Positions 35,377-46,724 of a stretch of 64,000 bases of DNA are shown here, one piece after another. The notes below the pieces were generated by a model. The model was not told the origin of the DNA. It was given only the letters and a program-made list of their open reading frames with translations, and did not search any database. The number at the start of each line of letters is the position of its first letter. The stretch's first letter is position 1. The position numbers and the translations under genes are program-made. The stretch is from Acer yangbiense. Lineage: Eukaryota > Streptophyta > Magnoliopsida > Sapindales > Sapindaceae. Location of the stretch: assembly GCA_008009225.1 (NCBI GenBank), contig CM017771.1, forward strand, positions 29,188,139-29,252,138, written 5' to 3'.

Positions 35377-35544
35377 CACATAGATATTAGGCATCATTTC
35401 ATTAGAGATCATGTTGAACATTCTATTGTTACTCTAGAGTATATGCCTACTAAAAATCAACTTGCGGATTTGTTCACTAAGCCCTTGGACAAAGAGAGGT
35501 TTAAAACTCTTATAAGATCCATTGACATGATTTGTGTTTATTAA
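35377..35544 (+). pseudogene. copia RNase H C-terminal tail, lineage different from D/F/A
   Basis: Fifty-five open codons, HIDIRHHFIRDHVEHSIVTL then EYMPTKNQLADLFTKPLDKERF to a natural stop. These are the last residues of a copia polyprotein. The equivalent in F and A reads HHFIRELVE and EHVGTNDQLADLF, so this fragment comes from another copia lineage. The upstream RT and RNase H active site are missing. Confidence 0.78.
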
Positions 35545-36185
35545 TAACTATGTGTGATTGTGAGTGGCTTGATAAACAAAAACTTTATTTCAATTGATAT
35601 CAATATCTTTGAGAGCTACTCACTTGAGAAGTAATGATCTAAAACAAATAACTTCTATTGTTTCTAGATCATGCACTTAAGCTTGAAAATCTTATTTTTG
35701 AAAAGTGCACCAATGCTTCTCTTATATGTTTTAGTTTTGAGTATTTGTGGTTGAAAATATGTAGATTATGGATGCATCTAGAAGCCTATTGCTTAGTACA
35801 TGATAGATGACCTATGGTATGTATCCATTTTGCTTTGGCACTACATATAATTCACCAAGCACCCTTATGGAAAGGGCTACACACCTTGGTTGTGTAGCCG
35901 CCCAATGTAGGAAAGGGCTACGCCATTGTGATGAGTGAAAGCCGTCATGGCGTGTATATGCTTATGTTAGAAAAATCAAAGACGTGTTGAAAAGAATCAA
36001 TAAAACAAATAAAAAATCTTTGAGTCTAAGCCTAAAAGAAATGAAAAATAAAAGGCTTAATGGTGTATAGTTAAGAATTGTGAAATGCTCAGGTTGTCAA
36101 ATAGAAATGAGTAAACGAGCCACATGCACACACACGCTCACATGTTGAAATATATTCTTTTTAAAGCAAAAACCTGGATGAATAT
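35545..36185. other. post-pol untranslated stretch, no gene seen
   Basis: AT-rich, with a duplicated 'gaaagggctac' string near 35872 and 35932. It resembles neither the post-pol region of F nor that of A. It ends at the first base of the gypsy-type LTR. Confidence 0.4.
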
Positions 36186-38270
36186 TGATCGAACCAAAAT
36201 TGGTATGATTTTGACTCTCATTTCCTTTTCATTTTGCTTGATTCTCGGGCAATATCCTGTGATTTAATTGTGTAAATTAATTGTTTTCAGGTATTTACAG
36301 AGTTCAGGGACATTAAAGTAATATTAGAGAAATAGGGGTAAAAATGTAAATTATGATGAAGGTTTGGAGTTAACGCAAATTCAGAAGACTAAAGGGGCAC
36401 TGTCCGTAATTCGCCAAGCAATTCAGGCAAGAGCGCCACGTCACCTACGCAATACGCTGCGTTTTGACTTGTGATCAGACCTGGCGTGGGCCAAAGCAAT
36501 AGGCCCAATTCAAGCCTAGTCAAACAGGCCCAACGCATATGCAGCCCACGCTTCCAATTTAGTAAAACGGTGTGTTTTAAGGAAGGCTTGGGCCTCCAAA
36601 CGCACCCCAGTCTTCTTCTAATTGCGTCCCAAATTATACAAAGAGGACTTAGCCTGATTGCACCCCAGCCCCTTCCTAAGTACACCCCATGTCTTCAACT
36701 TCATCTTCTTCCTCACGCGTGCAGACCAGCCATGGCACCTCCCCTACACCCTAACTGCAGCCGGTAGAAAACAACCTTCCCGTCATTGTTCCCGATCGAT
36801 TTTCAGCCCAATCAAATGGAGACCTCACCGTGGGTCCAGTCGACGTTCCATCGGTCCTCCAATCACCACCGAATCTCTAAGCTGTCACTCCCCTATGTCG
36901 CCCTCTTTCCAAATCGCGACCATAACGCGAAAATCAATGTCGCAGTTTGTATTTCGATGTCGCCATGGCGACAAAGACTTGATTTTGGCTCTAGATGATG
37001 TCGCTCCAACATCGCCTAAACGTCGCCATGAACCAAAATAGCGAACACATCTCTGTACAAATATGATTGGTGGGGAAAATTACGAAATGGCCCCCTCTTA
37101 GGGACTAAATGGTAATTTGCCATTCAAGAAGGGTGTTTTGATAATTGACCATCCGAGACCTAATTTGAAAACCCTATAAATACATCATTATTTTCCCCCT
37201 TTGAACAACTCTTGACAACCAAGAAACCTCCTTTCTCCACCATTCCTAATCCCACCATTTCTTTTCCTTCCTAAGCTCAACATTTAATCTAGATTACCTT
37301 CCCCCAATCATTCCTTTCTTCCCATCTTCTCCACATATCTCCTTAGTCACTTTTCATTTGACTCCACCTATCTAGAAACATCCTCATCATCCACTCTTTG
37401 CACAAGGAGCATCAAAGGCATGGAAATGATCAAGCTCTACAAAAGGAGGCCCAAGGGTGATTTCCTAATCTTTTACTTGCCTTCCCTTTGATTGTAATAT
37501 GTGAACTAAATCCCCTTTTTAGGGTTTGATGTGAGAACATTTAGATTGGGTTTTTCTTAAGCTTTAATATGTATTGAATCTCTATTTTGTGTTCTAATCA
37601 TTTTATAACTAGATTCTATGCATTATATAATTGACATGTATACCCACTAGTTGATTATACTCTTGTTTAGGATAATTTGTTATATAATTTTGATTGGATT
37701 GACACTCTTGATGGATTGTCGGAGGGTATATCAACCGTAATTATCTAAACCTTTAATTGTAACAAACCAATCCCGCCGTGACTCCTTCTCCTTAATCGGT
37801 TAGGCATTGCAGTGGGAAGTTGTTTAGGGTTCATAGTGATGGTCTAAACACATTTAAGGATACAATTGGTTAACATTTGTGAGATTGGTTCACTAAGGTG
37901 GCTTGAGAAGCATTACCCGTAATCCACTTGCGATCCCATTAATTCCCTAGCAATTCTCTTAATTGTTTATCCCATATATATCTTATCTAGATTTGTTAAT
38001 CATTCTATCTATTTTATTAGTTTTATTAGTTTTATTTTACATGTATTTTTGATGGCTTGACAGACCATACAACCATCCATTTCTTATGATTTACTTTATT
38101 GCATTTAGGAATTGTTAATTTATTCAACTATTACTCTAATTCCCTGTGGAAGGAATCCTACTTACCACTTTACTAATTTCCCATCTAAGTGGATTTTCTG
38201 GTGGTGAAATTGGTTTTCAAAATGAACACATTTAAAAACATTATTTTGTTGTGCAAAACGACGTGCATCA
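36186..38270 (+). repeat. 5' LTR of the gypsy-type element (2,085 bp)
   Basis: TGATCGAACC to GTGCATCA. TATAAATA at 37175-37182, with a cluster of GTCGC/GCGAC words (about 36890-37030) about 145 bp upstream. Open frames here (for example 36658-37041) follow the GC-rich part and have no protein character. Confidence 0.88.
37175..37182 (+). promoter_or_regulatory. LTR promoter TATA box, gypsy-type element
   Basis: TATAAATA; the equivalent in the sister LTR at 43911 is TATAAATT at 44884-44891. Confidence 0.55.
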
Positions 38271-38273
38271 AAA

Positions 38274-38291
38274 TTGGCGCCGCTGCCGGGG
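38274..38291 (+). other. primer-binding site, tRNA-Asp type
   Basis: TGGCGCCGCTGCCGGGGA three bases after the LTR end, the site typical of Athila/Tat-group Ty3/gypsy elements. Confidence 0.85.
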
Positions 38292-38438
38292 AATTAGTAG
38301 CGATTGTTGAATCAATTAACTTTTCTTAATAGTTGTTAGTTTAGTTTTTATTAATTTTCAGTCTCTTAGTTGTTTTTAGTCTTTTTAGTTTCTTTTTACT
38401 TCTTTGGTAGTTTTTGTTTCTTTTTGTTTCAGGATTCT

Positions 38439-39663
38439 ATGGATTTCTTCACTAAATATCAAGGGCCGAGCTACGAGACTCATGGGAATAGCTTCAATAT
38501 GGATTGGTGGATGAACCAAGATTCCTTCTCATCATACCAATCAAACGCCATTAATGATGAGAGGAAAAATTTCATGGAGAATCATCTTCAGGAGAGTGAG
38601 AAATACCAAGCTTTTCAAGAAAAGACCATGGAGTTATTCCAATCCGCATAACAAGTACATGAAGAGAAGATGACTAACCATGTGGTTTTTAGTCGGCCGG
38701 CTCAATCACTAGAATCGGTCTATCCCAAGCAAGGGAGTACAAGGAACCGTGTACATGCTATTGTACAAGTATATGAGAAGGGTGCAGAAACCAAGGACGA
38801 ACCGCCAAAGACCCAAAAGCGAAGCACGAAGTTAGAAGAAACATTGTCGTTACTTCAAGAGAAGTTAGTGGAAACCTCCCAACGGAAGGAAGAATTGGAG
38901 AGAAAGTTACAACTCGTGATGAAGAAGTTGGAAGAAAAGGAGGCCTTAGGAAAGGTGAAGATTCAAGAGCTTGAAGTGCAAAATGAGAAGCTCACTCTTG
39001 AAGTAAAAATGCTCAAAGAGGAGAATGGTACCTTTCGGAGGAAGGTAGGAGAAGTCTCCAACAAGAACAGGGAGTTGGAAATACAAGTTGGGAGACTTGA
39101 AATTGAGAGGAATTCCATATCAAAGGAATTCGAAGACCTTGTAAAGCTACGTGAAGAATTTGAAGAAGAATATGCAAGGAAGACAAGGAAGTTGCTTATG
39201 GAAGTGGAGTGAAAAGCGAAAGCTTTGGAAGAAACGAAGGAAGCACTTGGTAGGAAGGATGAAGCCCTCAAGGTAGCCAAGGTCAAAGAATGTGACTACA
39301 TAGTCAATCTAGACAAGGTGGAGAAGAAGGTCAAAGCACTATAAATGAGACAACACCATGGACCTTATAGTCACCTACCAAGAGGGAGTTTTCTTAACCA
39401 TCCTTCTACTTGCTATTAAAGGGCACTTAAAAGCTCATTGTTTTAAATTCCATAAGCACAAAAAAATGAGAGAGTCTAGGAATAGGAAAAATCCACCTAT
39501 AGTTAAGAAAATTTGGGTGAGAAAAGACTTGGTTAACCAAGTTAGACCCAAAGGAAAGGAAAATGAGAAATCAACTCAACTTGTTTGGGTTGTGAAAAAG
39601 AACCAATTTCCAAACTTGGTAAAACCTCCTTTAGTTGATGCCACCCCTAGCACAAGTACATAA
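38439..39663 (+). pseudogene. gag-like coiled-coil protein with remnant zinc knuckle
   Basis: From ATG 38439 (MDFFTKYQGPSYETHG) the frame runs past a TAA at 38649-38651 into 180 open codons (38670-39212) that are almost entirely a Lys/Glu/Leu coiled coil. It then passes a TGA at 39210-39212 (likely Trp) and a TAA near 39341. After a +1 shift near 39415 the next frame gives GHLKAHCFKFHKHKK and KKIWVRKD. This looks like the second half of a CX2CX4HX4C knuckle and the basic segment after it, as in copia gags of the SIRE type, rather than a typical gypsy gag. There is no protease. The predicted role, packaging of a non-autonomous element, is inference. Confidence 0.6.
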
Positions 39664-42189
39664 TATAGAAAATTTCTTTTTGTGCATTTTATTTTTTATG
39701 CTTTATGTTGTTTAAAAATTGCACAATCTATTTTCCTTCTTTAATCTAGTATTTCTCCCTAAGTGTGGAATTGTATATGGTAATAGAGAAGAGAGAAAAC
39801 ATTAGGTCTGGGGGTAAAATCTATTGTGGGATTTGTTTAGTTTTTTTTTTTTTTTTTTTTTAATAATTGGTGTTCCAAGCTCTTGTTAGCAATTGCATGT
39901 ATTGAGTATATTTTTATTTGCCGGAACTTTCTAATGTGTTTTGTGCATGTGCAGATTTTCTATTGCTTCTTAAGGAAGCGTGTTGTGTTGCTTGTGCGTT
40001 CTAGCAAGGTTTCTTTATTTCTTGGGATGAAACAAAGACAACTTGTGAGTCTTAGAGGGACGAGCAAGCCAGGAGTGCTCATAAAAAGGACGAGGGCCTT
40101 ATCCTAAGGAAGCAACATTTTGGAGTTCGAAGTGTGGGAGCATCACGCCATGTCTTGCCTAGACGTTAAATCGTGCGCTTGGTGGGAGGCAACCCACTAG
40201 GTACATTTCATTTCTAGCTTAAATTTTGTTTTTATTTAATCATTTATTTTTTGTTTCGTTTGTTTTTATTTCTGCTTAGAATAAGGTTGTGAGTTGTTTG
40301 TGATAGTGGATTTAGGCTTGAATGATCACATTTTTTGTCCACATGGATTGTGATGTAACTCTTGATGAATTTACAATGATATATCTCTTGAGTTGATTAT
40401 GAGCATATAGGATTTTATGGAACCACTTGATTCCAAATTTTGGGATAAATTTTAAAATGGACATTGATGTTGTTTTAATCTTTTTGATTGTGGATGTGTG
40501 TTACGCCGCGTTTACCGGTTTATATGCCCCAAAGACATTGAGGACAATGTCTAATTTAGGTTTGGTGGTGTGTGTGCAACACTGTCTCTTGTTTGCAATG
40601 TGTGCAAATATTTTGAGCCTAATTTTTCAAAAATCTTGTGATAATGCCATGCTTGAGCATATTTTGCTTGTTGAGATTGTGCCATTGTGTGTGTGAGTAA
40701 GGAATTGTGCATCTTTGCCTTGCTTAGTTTAGATTAATTTCATGCCATTTAGGGTTGCATTGCACAAAATGCGCTAGTTCTTTTCTCTTAATGTTGGAGT
40801 GAATATTCAATTGTGCTTGAAGGTTAGGAATTAATAGTGGAAGCTTCCCGTGAGGTTCACAAACATGACCTAAAAAGCGTATTTTAAGGGAAAATTTTCA
40901 CTCTTTAAACACTCATTCAAACACGTATGTTAAATATTTTTAAAATGTTTCATTCGCACTTAAATGTTGTTTGCCATAAAACATATGGACTGCTTGTGGA
41001 TGCCTTAATTGACTTTGTGGACAAACTTTTAGAGATGATTTTAGGCAATGCATGTGAAAAACCACTAAATTGGCCTAAATACTTCCAATCCCTCTAATGT
41101 GTGTGCTCCCCTGCCCATTTGAAGCCAAACACAATTAAGCTTTTCATTCATGAACCATATCAACATAAACCATATAGCCTATACACTAGACTTACCTTGT
41201 ACCAAATGGTTTGCTAAGGCTTAAATGTTGAATGTATGCTTTGAGGTGTATTAAAATGTAAGGCGTGTACCTAGGCAAGTATGTATGTGCAAAGACATTA
41301 AAAAGATGAAATGCAATGCTTGAAAAGAAAAGAAAAGAAAAGAAAAGAAAAGCAAAGCAAAGCAATGCAAAACAAAGAAAAGAAAAGATGAATGAGGCAC
41401 TAAGTGCCTAGATGTATTATGTGGAATTAAACGAGCTACTCAATAAAAATTAAGAGTAGAAAAATGCTCAAAGTGAATCGTAAGCCTGGACACCAAAGTG
41501 TGGATTATGCAAGGTGTAATGAGCAAATTGTGCTAAATTTAGAATGTATGCCTTAGTGTGACTATTGAGTGTTTGATATCAATTTTTATTATTGACTCAC
41601 CATTCACCTTAGGCCCCATTACAATCAAATGAAAGACTTATTTGATCTTTAGGGATGTCCACTTTGAAAATTTTGGTTGATGCATGTTCTTTTCAGTTCA
41701 TGGCTTTCACTTCCATTCATGAGACAAATTTTCAGAAATTGTGTTTTTAAACGATCATGTGCAATTATATTTGATATCTTGAACATAAACTCATATTGCA
41801 TGTGGATTGTCAGTGAAGCCTAGGAATCTGTGCGAAAATGAGAGAATCCGATGAGGATTAGATGTCGAGGTGAATTACATTCCATTCCTAATGGCACTCT
41901 AGTTTTTAAAGCTTTAGCATCTTGAATGTAGGATCGCGTTACGCACAATGTTTACTTAGAGTGGCATGACTTTAATCTTCATTTAGCATCTCTTATATGC
42001 ACATTTTCTTAATGAGCACAACGTTGATTTAATCTTTTCGCTTTTGGTTTTGCAAGTTGAATTTTGACTTTTGAATCCTTTACAAAGAGTCGGTGCTTAA
42101 ATATTGATTGTTTGATAGTTGAAACATGTCCATTTGTGCTTATTGTTTGTTTTGCTCGATGACAGGTAAAAGATAGGTTTGAGGGTATT
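39664..42189. other. non-coding internal region of the gypsy-type element
   Basis: No supported coding frame. The string 'cgcttggtgggaggcaaccc' at about 40177-40196 is a motif I associate with the 3' non-coding part of Athila/Tat elements, with the 'cttgggatga...caagcca' segment about 120 bp upstream. A T-run lies at 39839-39862. The tract just before 42190 (aggtttgagggtatt) is a plausible polypurine tract. Confidence 0.55.
41322..41390. repeat. (AAAAG)n microsatellite, imperfect
   Basis: About a dozen AAAAG/CAAAG units inside the gypsy-type element. Confidence 0.85.
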
Positions 42190-43050
42190 TGATCGAACCA
42201 AAATTGGTATGATTTTGACCCTCATTTCCTTCTCCATTTACTTGATTCTCGGGCAATATCCCGTGATTTAATTGTGTAAATTAAGTGTTTTCAGGTATTT
42301 ATAGAGTTCAAGGACATTAAAGTAATATTGGAGAAATAGGGGTAAAAATGTAAATTATGATGAAGGTTTGGAGTTATCACAAATTCAGAAGAATACAGGG
42401 GTACTGTCCGTAATTCGCCAAGCAATTCAGGCAAGTGTGCCACGTCACCTACGCAAAACGGTGTGTTTTGACTTCTGATGAGACCTGGCGTGGCCTAAAG
42501 CAGTAGGCCCAATTCAAGCCTAGTCAAACAGGCCCAATGCACATGCAGCCCAAGCTTCCAATTTAGTAAAACGGTGCATTTTGAGGCAGGCTTAGGCCTC
42601 TAAACGCACCCTAATCTTCTTCTAATTGCAACCCAAATAATACAAAGATGACTTAGCCTGATTGCACCCCAACCCTTTGGTAAGTACAACCCCTGTCTTC
42701 AACTTCATCTTCTTCCTCATGCGTGCAGACTAGCCATGGCACCTCCCTTACACCTTAACTACAGCCGTCGAAAAATAGCCTTCCTATCACCGTTTCCGAT
42801 CGATTTCTGGCCTAATCAAACGGTGACCTCACCATAGGTCCAGTCGGCGTTCCATCGGTCCTCCAATCACCATTGAATCTCTAAGCCATCAATCCCCTAT
42901 GTCACCCTCTTTCCAAATCGTGACCACATTGCGAAAATCAATGTCGCGGTTTGTATTTCAATGTCGGCATGGCGACAGGGAGTTGATTTTGGCTCCAGAA
43001 GATGTCCCCCTAACATCGCCTAAGCGTCACCATGAACCAAAACAGTGAAC
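42190..43050 (+). repeat. 3' LTR of the gypsy-type element, first 861 bp
   Basis: Aligns without net length change to 36186-37046 of the 5' LTR and stops abruptly at 43050, where element H begins with TGTTAGG. The rest of this LTR does not reappear in the window. Confidence 0.85.
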
Positions 43051-43762
43051 TGTTAGGATTTTGGTCTGTCTTGGCATATATTCCATATCAAAATGATGTT
43101 TATCTTGTATTGATTAGTGGTCGTTATCATGATGATACAAAGCTTCAAGGAAAGACTCGGCTACGGTTCATACAAGGTGGTGGCTTGTTAAGGGGAATTA
43201 GCTTCATTGCTCATCAAAGGTATAATTGACCTCATTCCTCTTACAAGGCATAGGCACACACACACAAATCATTCATGAGTGTCCTTGCATTGTTGTGCAC
43301 CATTTATATAACACTTTCACATGTTTTAGTATGCTCATGCATTGAACTCATATTGTCATACATTTTAGAAATGCATGTTTTAAGACTATGTCTAGGAAAT
43401 GGCATGCTTGTATGAACTTGTATTTATTTGTTTTCATTTTATTGATTTTGGACTTGAACATGATCTCATATGATTCCTTATTGAGTCCCGGTCATTTCGG
43501 TTACTCATTCATTAGGTTTCGAGTCCAAACGATATAGCTTCGCTACTTTGCGTTCTCATTAGTTGAGTTATCTTCGTCGTCATTTTTTGAGATGAATTCT
43601 CAACCTTTTATCAAAGTTTTGTAGTTTTCGTTGTGCATGAGAGAGTCACGATTAGTAATCCGAAGACGGATTCAAAATCAGAGTTTGGAGGCCCGAATAC
43701 GGCCGAAGAACATAAGCGGAGCGTGAGAGATGCAAGATTGACCATCGGCTAACCTTAGAGGC

Positions 43763-43779
43763 CACGTGTGAGCCACGTG
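43763..43779 (+). promoter_or_regulatory. two tandem G-boxes (CACGTG) in element H
   Basis: CACGTG at 43763-43768 and 43774-43779, 11 bp apart. A further ACGTGG lies about 60 bp downstream and an AT-rich TATA-like string about 120 bp downstream. G-boxes bind plant bZIP and bHLH factors; use by this element is inference. Confidence 0.45.
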
Positions 43780-43910
43780 TGCCTCACGGGCAGCACTGCC
43801 CTCTGCCCACATGTTCTACACGCGGTCCACACATGGAGCTGACGTGGCAGCTGCTGGTTGTCTGGCTCCTTCCTCTCTCTCTCTTCCTTTTAAATATTTC
43901 CATTCCCTCC

Positions 43911-45978
43911 TGATCAGACCAAAATTGGTATGATTTTGGCCCTCATTTCCTTTTCCTTTTGCTTGATTCTCGGGCATTATCCTGTGATTTAATTGTGTAA
44001 ATTAAGTGTTTTAAGGTATTTACAGAGTTCAGGGGCATTGAAGTAATATTGGAGAAATAGGGGCAAAAGTGTAATTATTGAAGGAAGATTGAAGTTATTG
44101 TAGATATGGAAGAGTTCAGGGGTGCTGCCCGTAATTTGCCATGGAAATCAGGCAAGAGCGCCACGTTAGCTTAGTGAAACGGTGCGTTTTAAAGGCTATT
44201 TGGGCCTCTGATTGCACCCCAAGCAAGTGCTAAGCGCACCCTAAAAAGACAAGCAGCCCACGCGCATAAGTGAAACGGTGCACTTTGATATGGGTGTGGC
44301 TTCTAAGTGCACCCCACATCACTTCTAAATGCACCCCATTAGAGGCAAAGGAAGAAGATGCTGTTTGCACCTCGTCTCGTTGCAAAGGACACCCCACCTA
44401 TCTCCATCATCTTCCTCCTCACGCGTGACCTCCATGGACGACCTTCCTTCCTCCAAACCCTAGCGCCGCCGCCACTGCCTGAAGTGCCACCTTTCCCGAC
44501 CTACCGTCAGCCAATTCCGGTGGCAAAACAATGGCCACATCAATGGGAACCCGGTCGGTCACCATGCAGCGCCCCAAACCGCTGGAAAACTTCTCCAATC
44601 TCCATGCCTTCTTCATGCCTAATGTCGCCATTTGTCACCTCTTTTTGTTGCCATTTAGTCCTTCATTGTCGCCATGGCGACAGGGAGTTGTTTTGGCTCT
44701 AGATTGTGTCACCATTTGCGTCGCCCAAGCGTCGCCATGAACCCAAAGTAGCGACCACCTCTCTGTTCAACTCCGATTGGGTGTGCAAATTACAAAATAC
44801 ACCCCTCTTGAGGACTAAATGGTAATTTGCCATGGTCATGAGTGTTTTGGTAATTTTCCACCCGAGACCTAATTTGAAAATCCTATAAATTCATCACTAT
44901 TTTCCTCTTTTGAACAACTCTTGGCAATTCTTGACAACCAAGAAACCTCCTTTCTACCATTCCTAATCCCTCCACTTCTCTCCTACCTAAGCTAAATATC
45001 TAGATTACCTTCCCCAAACCATTCCTTTCTTCCCATCTTCTCCACATATCTCCTTAGTCACTTCCCATTTGACTCCACCTATCTAGACACATCCACTCTT
45101 TGCACAAGGAGCATCAAAGGCAAGGAAAGAATCAAGCTTACGAAAGGTGACCCAAAGGTGATTTCCTAATCTTTTACTTGCCTTCCCTTTGATTTTAGTA
45201 TGTGTAATTAAACCCCTTTTCTAGGGTTTTGATGTGAGAACATTTGGATTGAGTTTTGCTTAAGCTAATATATATTTAATCTCTATTTGTGTTCTATTCA
45301 TTTTATAACTAGATTCTATGCATTATATAATTGACATGTATGCCACTAGTTGATTATACTTTTGTTTAGGATAATTTGTTATATAATCTTGATTGGATTG
45401 ACAACCTTGATGGATTGAGAACATAGTGACTAGGATAGATCGTCGGAGGGTATATCAACCACGATTATCTAAACCGTTAATTGTAACAAATCGATTCCGC
45501 CGTGACCCCCTCTCCTTAATCGGTTAGGCATTGCGGTGGAAAGTTGTTTAGGGTTCATAGTAATGGTCTAAACACAATTAAGGAAACAATTGGTTAACAT
45601 TTGTGAGATTGGCTCACTAAAGTAGCTTGAGAAGCACTTCCCGTAATCCATGTGCGATCCCATTAATTCCCTAGCAATTCTATTAATTGTTTATCCCATA
45701 ATATCTTATCTAGATTTCTATCTTATTTTATTAGTTTTATTAGGTTTATTTTACATGTATGTTTGATGGCTTGACAAACCATTCAACCATCCATTGCTTA
45801 TATTTTATTTTATCGCATTTATGAATAGTTAATTTATTCAACTATTACTCTAATTCCCTGTGGAACGAATCCTACTTGCCACTTTACTAATTTTACATCT
45901 AAGTGGTGATATCGATTTTTCAACATGAACACATTTAAAAACAATCATTTTGTTGAGTACACAACGACACGCTCATCA
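43911..45978 (+). mobile_element. solo LTR of the gypsy-type family (2,068 bp)
   Basis: TGATCAGACC to CTCATCA with the 5 bp duplication cctcc (43906-43910 and 45979-45983). Similar over its length to the LTR at 36186, including TATA at 44884, but with indels. It lies inside H, which itself lies inside an LTR of the same family. Confidence 0.88.
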
Positions 45979-46724
45979 CCTCCCATTTTATTTAGAAGAA
46001 GAAGAACTTGGAAATCTCACCAGAATTTTCTCTCTAATTTTTCTCACCTTCCAAACACCATAACTTTCTCATACGAAGTCAGAATTGGTTGATTCAAGTT
46101 GGAGATTGTTTGTAATCGAGTCCTCTACCTTTTCCAAGTGGTCTTGCAGCTGTTTGATCGATTTTTGGAGTGGTTCTACTCAGAAAACCGAACCAGCTCG
46201 TGAGATTGAGGTAGTGTTCATATCTTTGAGATTTCTTCTTTTATAACCTTCAATTTGCTTGGGGTTTCTTCTTCTATATGTACTTGTATGTATGGTGAAT
46301 GCTATTGAGAAAGATAGCTTCATAATCAATCCTAATCAAAAGTCTAATTAGAGACATATGTGAACTAGTTTCTATGATTCTAGGTTTTTCACATGATTGA
46401 GAGTTGTGTTATGATTAGATTGATATCTAAGGTTGTTTGTGACTTAATTGAATCAATTTTATGATGAATAACTTTGAAATGTATTTTGCTCCTTTGATTG
46501 ATGAAATCTAGGATTATTGTTTTTGTATGTGTTTTTAGAGCTATCTACGAATTAATTGATTCATTATTTAATCCTTGCTCTAAATCTTTTACTAGAATAT
46601 TCATTGAATACATTTTATGATTCTAGCATTTTGTTGTGTATGTTTGTGACACCTTGAATATGTGCTTTATGACTATTATCCATTCAAGTGTTATTTAATT
46701 GTGTGAATGAAACTATAAGTTTTA

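Larger units (their letters stand above)
8077..36185 (+). mobile_element. copia element D (SIRE/Maximus-like layout), heavily interrupted; 3' LTR not seen
   Basis: The 5' LTR (8077-12855) is followed by an initiator-Met primer site and gag (12978-14047, 32069-33137). Insertions: solo LTR E, a CACTA element, the whole of element F and solo LTR B1. After B1 a weak remnant of the protease motif is followed by unrelated sequence and an RNase H tail of another copia lineage, so the pol region is deleted or replaced. No second D-type LTR appears before the gypsy-type LTR at 36186. The end coordinate is therefore only the last base before the next element. Confidence 0.65.
36186..43050 (+). mobile_element. 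non-autonomous gypsy-type (Tat/Athila-like) LTR retrotransposon; 3' LTR cut by element H
   Basis: 5' LTR 36186-38270, Asp-type primer site, a gag-like coiled-coil frame, about 2.5 kb of non-coding sequence with the Tat/Athila-like 'gtgggaggcaaccca' motif, a purine-rich tract and the first 861 bp of the 3' LTR (42190-43050). No protease, RT, RNase H or integrase is present. The first ~500 bp of the two LTRs show about 40 differences by eye, so this is an old insertion. Confidence 0.82.
43051..46724 (+). mobile_element. element H, LTR-like sequence of unassigned family
   Basis: Starts TGTTAGGATT at the break in the gypsy-type LTR; the presumed 5 bp duplication is tgaac (43046-43050), with its partner outside the window. 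It carries two CACGTG boxes, a CT-rich stretch and a TTTAAATATT string before the solo LTR at 43911, and leader-like sequence after it. No coding frame is seen. It is probably an LTR, interrupted at 46724 by LTR C. Confidence 0.5.

Noticed and set aside
36658..37041. 127-codon frame, and the 98-codon frame on the other strand
   Set aside because: Both are inside the U3 of the gypsy-type LTR and are not conserved in the LTR copies at 42190 and 43911.
44358..44740. 114-codon frame in the solo gypsy-type LTR
   Set aside because: Equivalent frames in the other two LTRs of the family are broken at different places, so coding is not supported.
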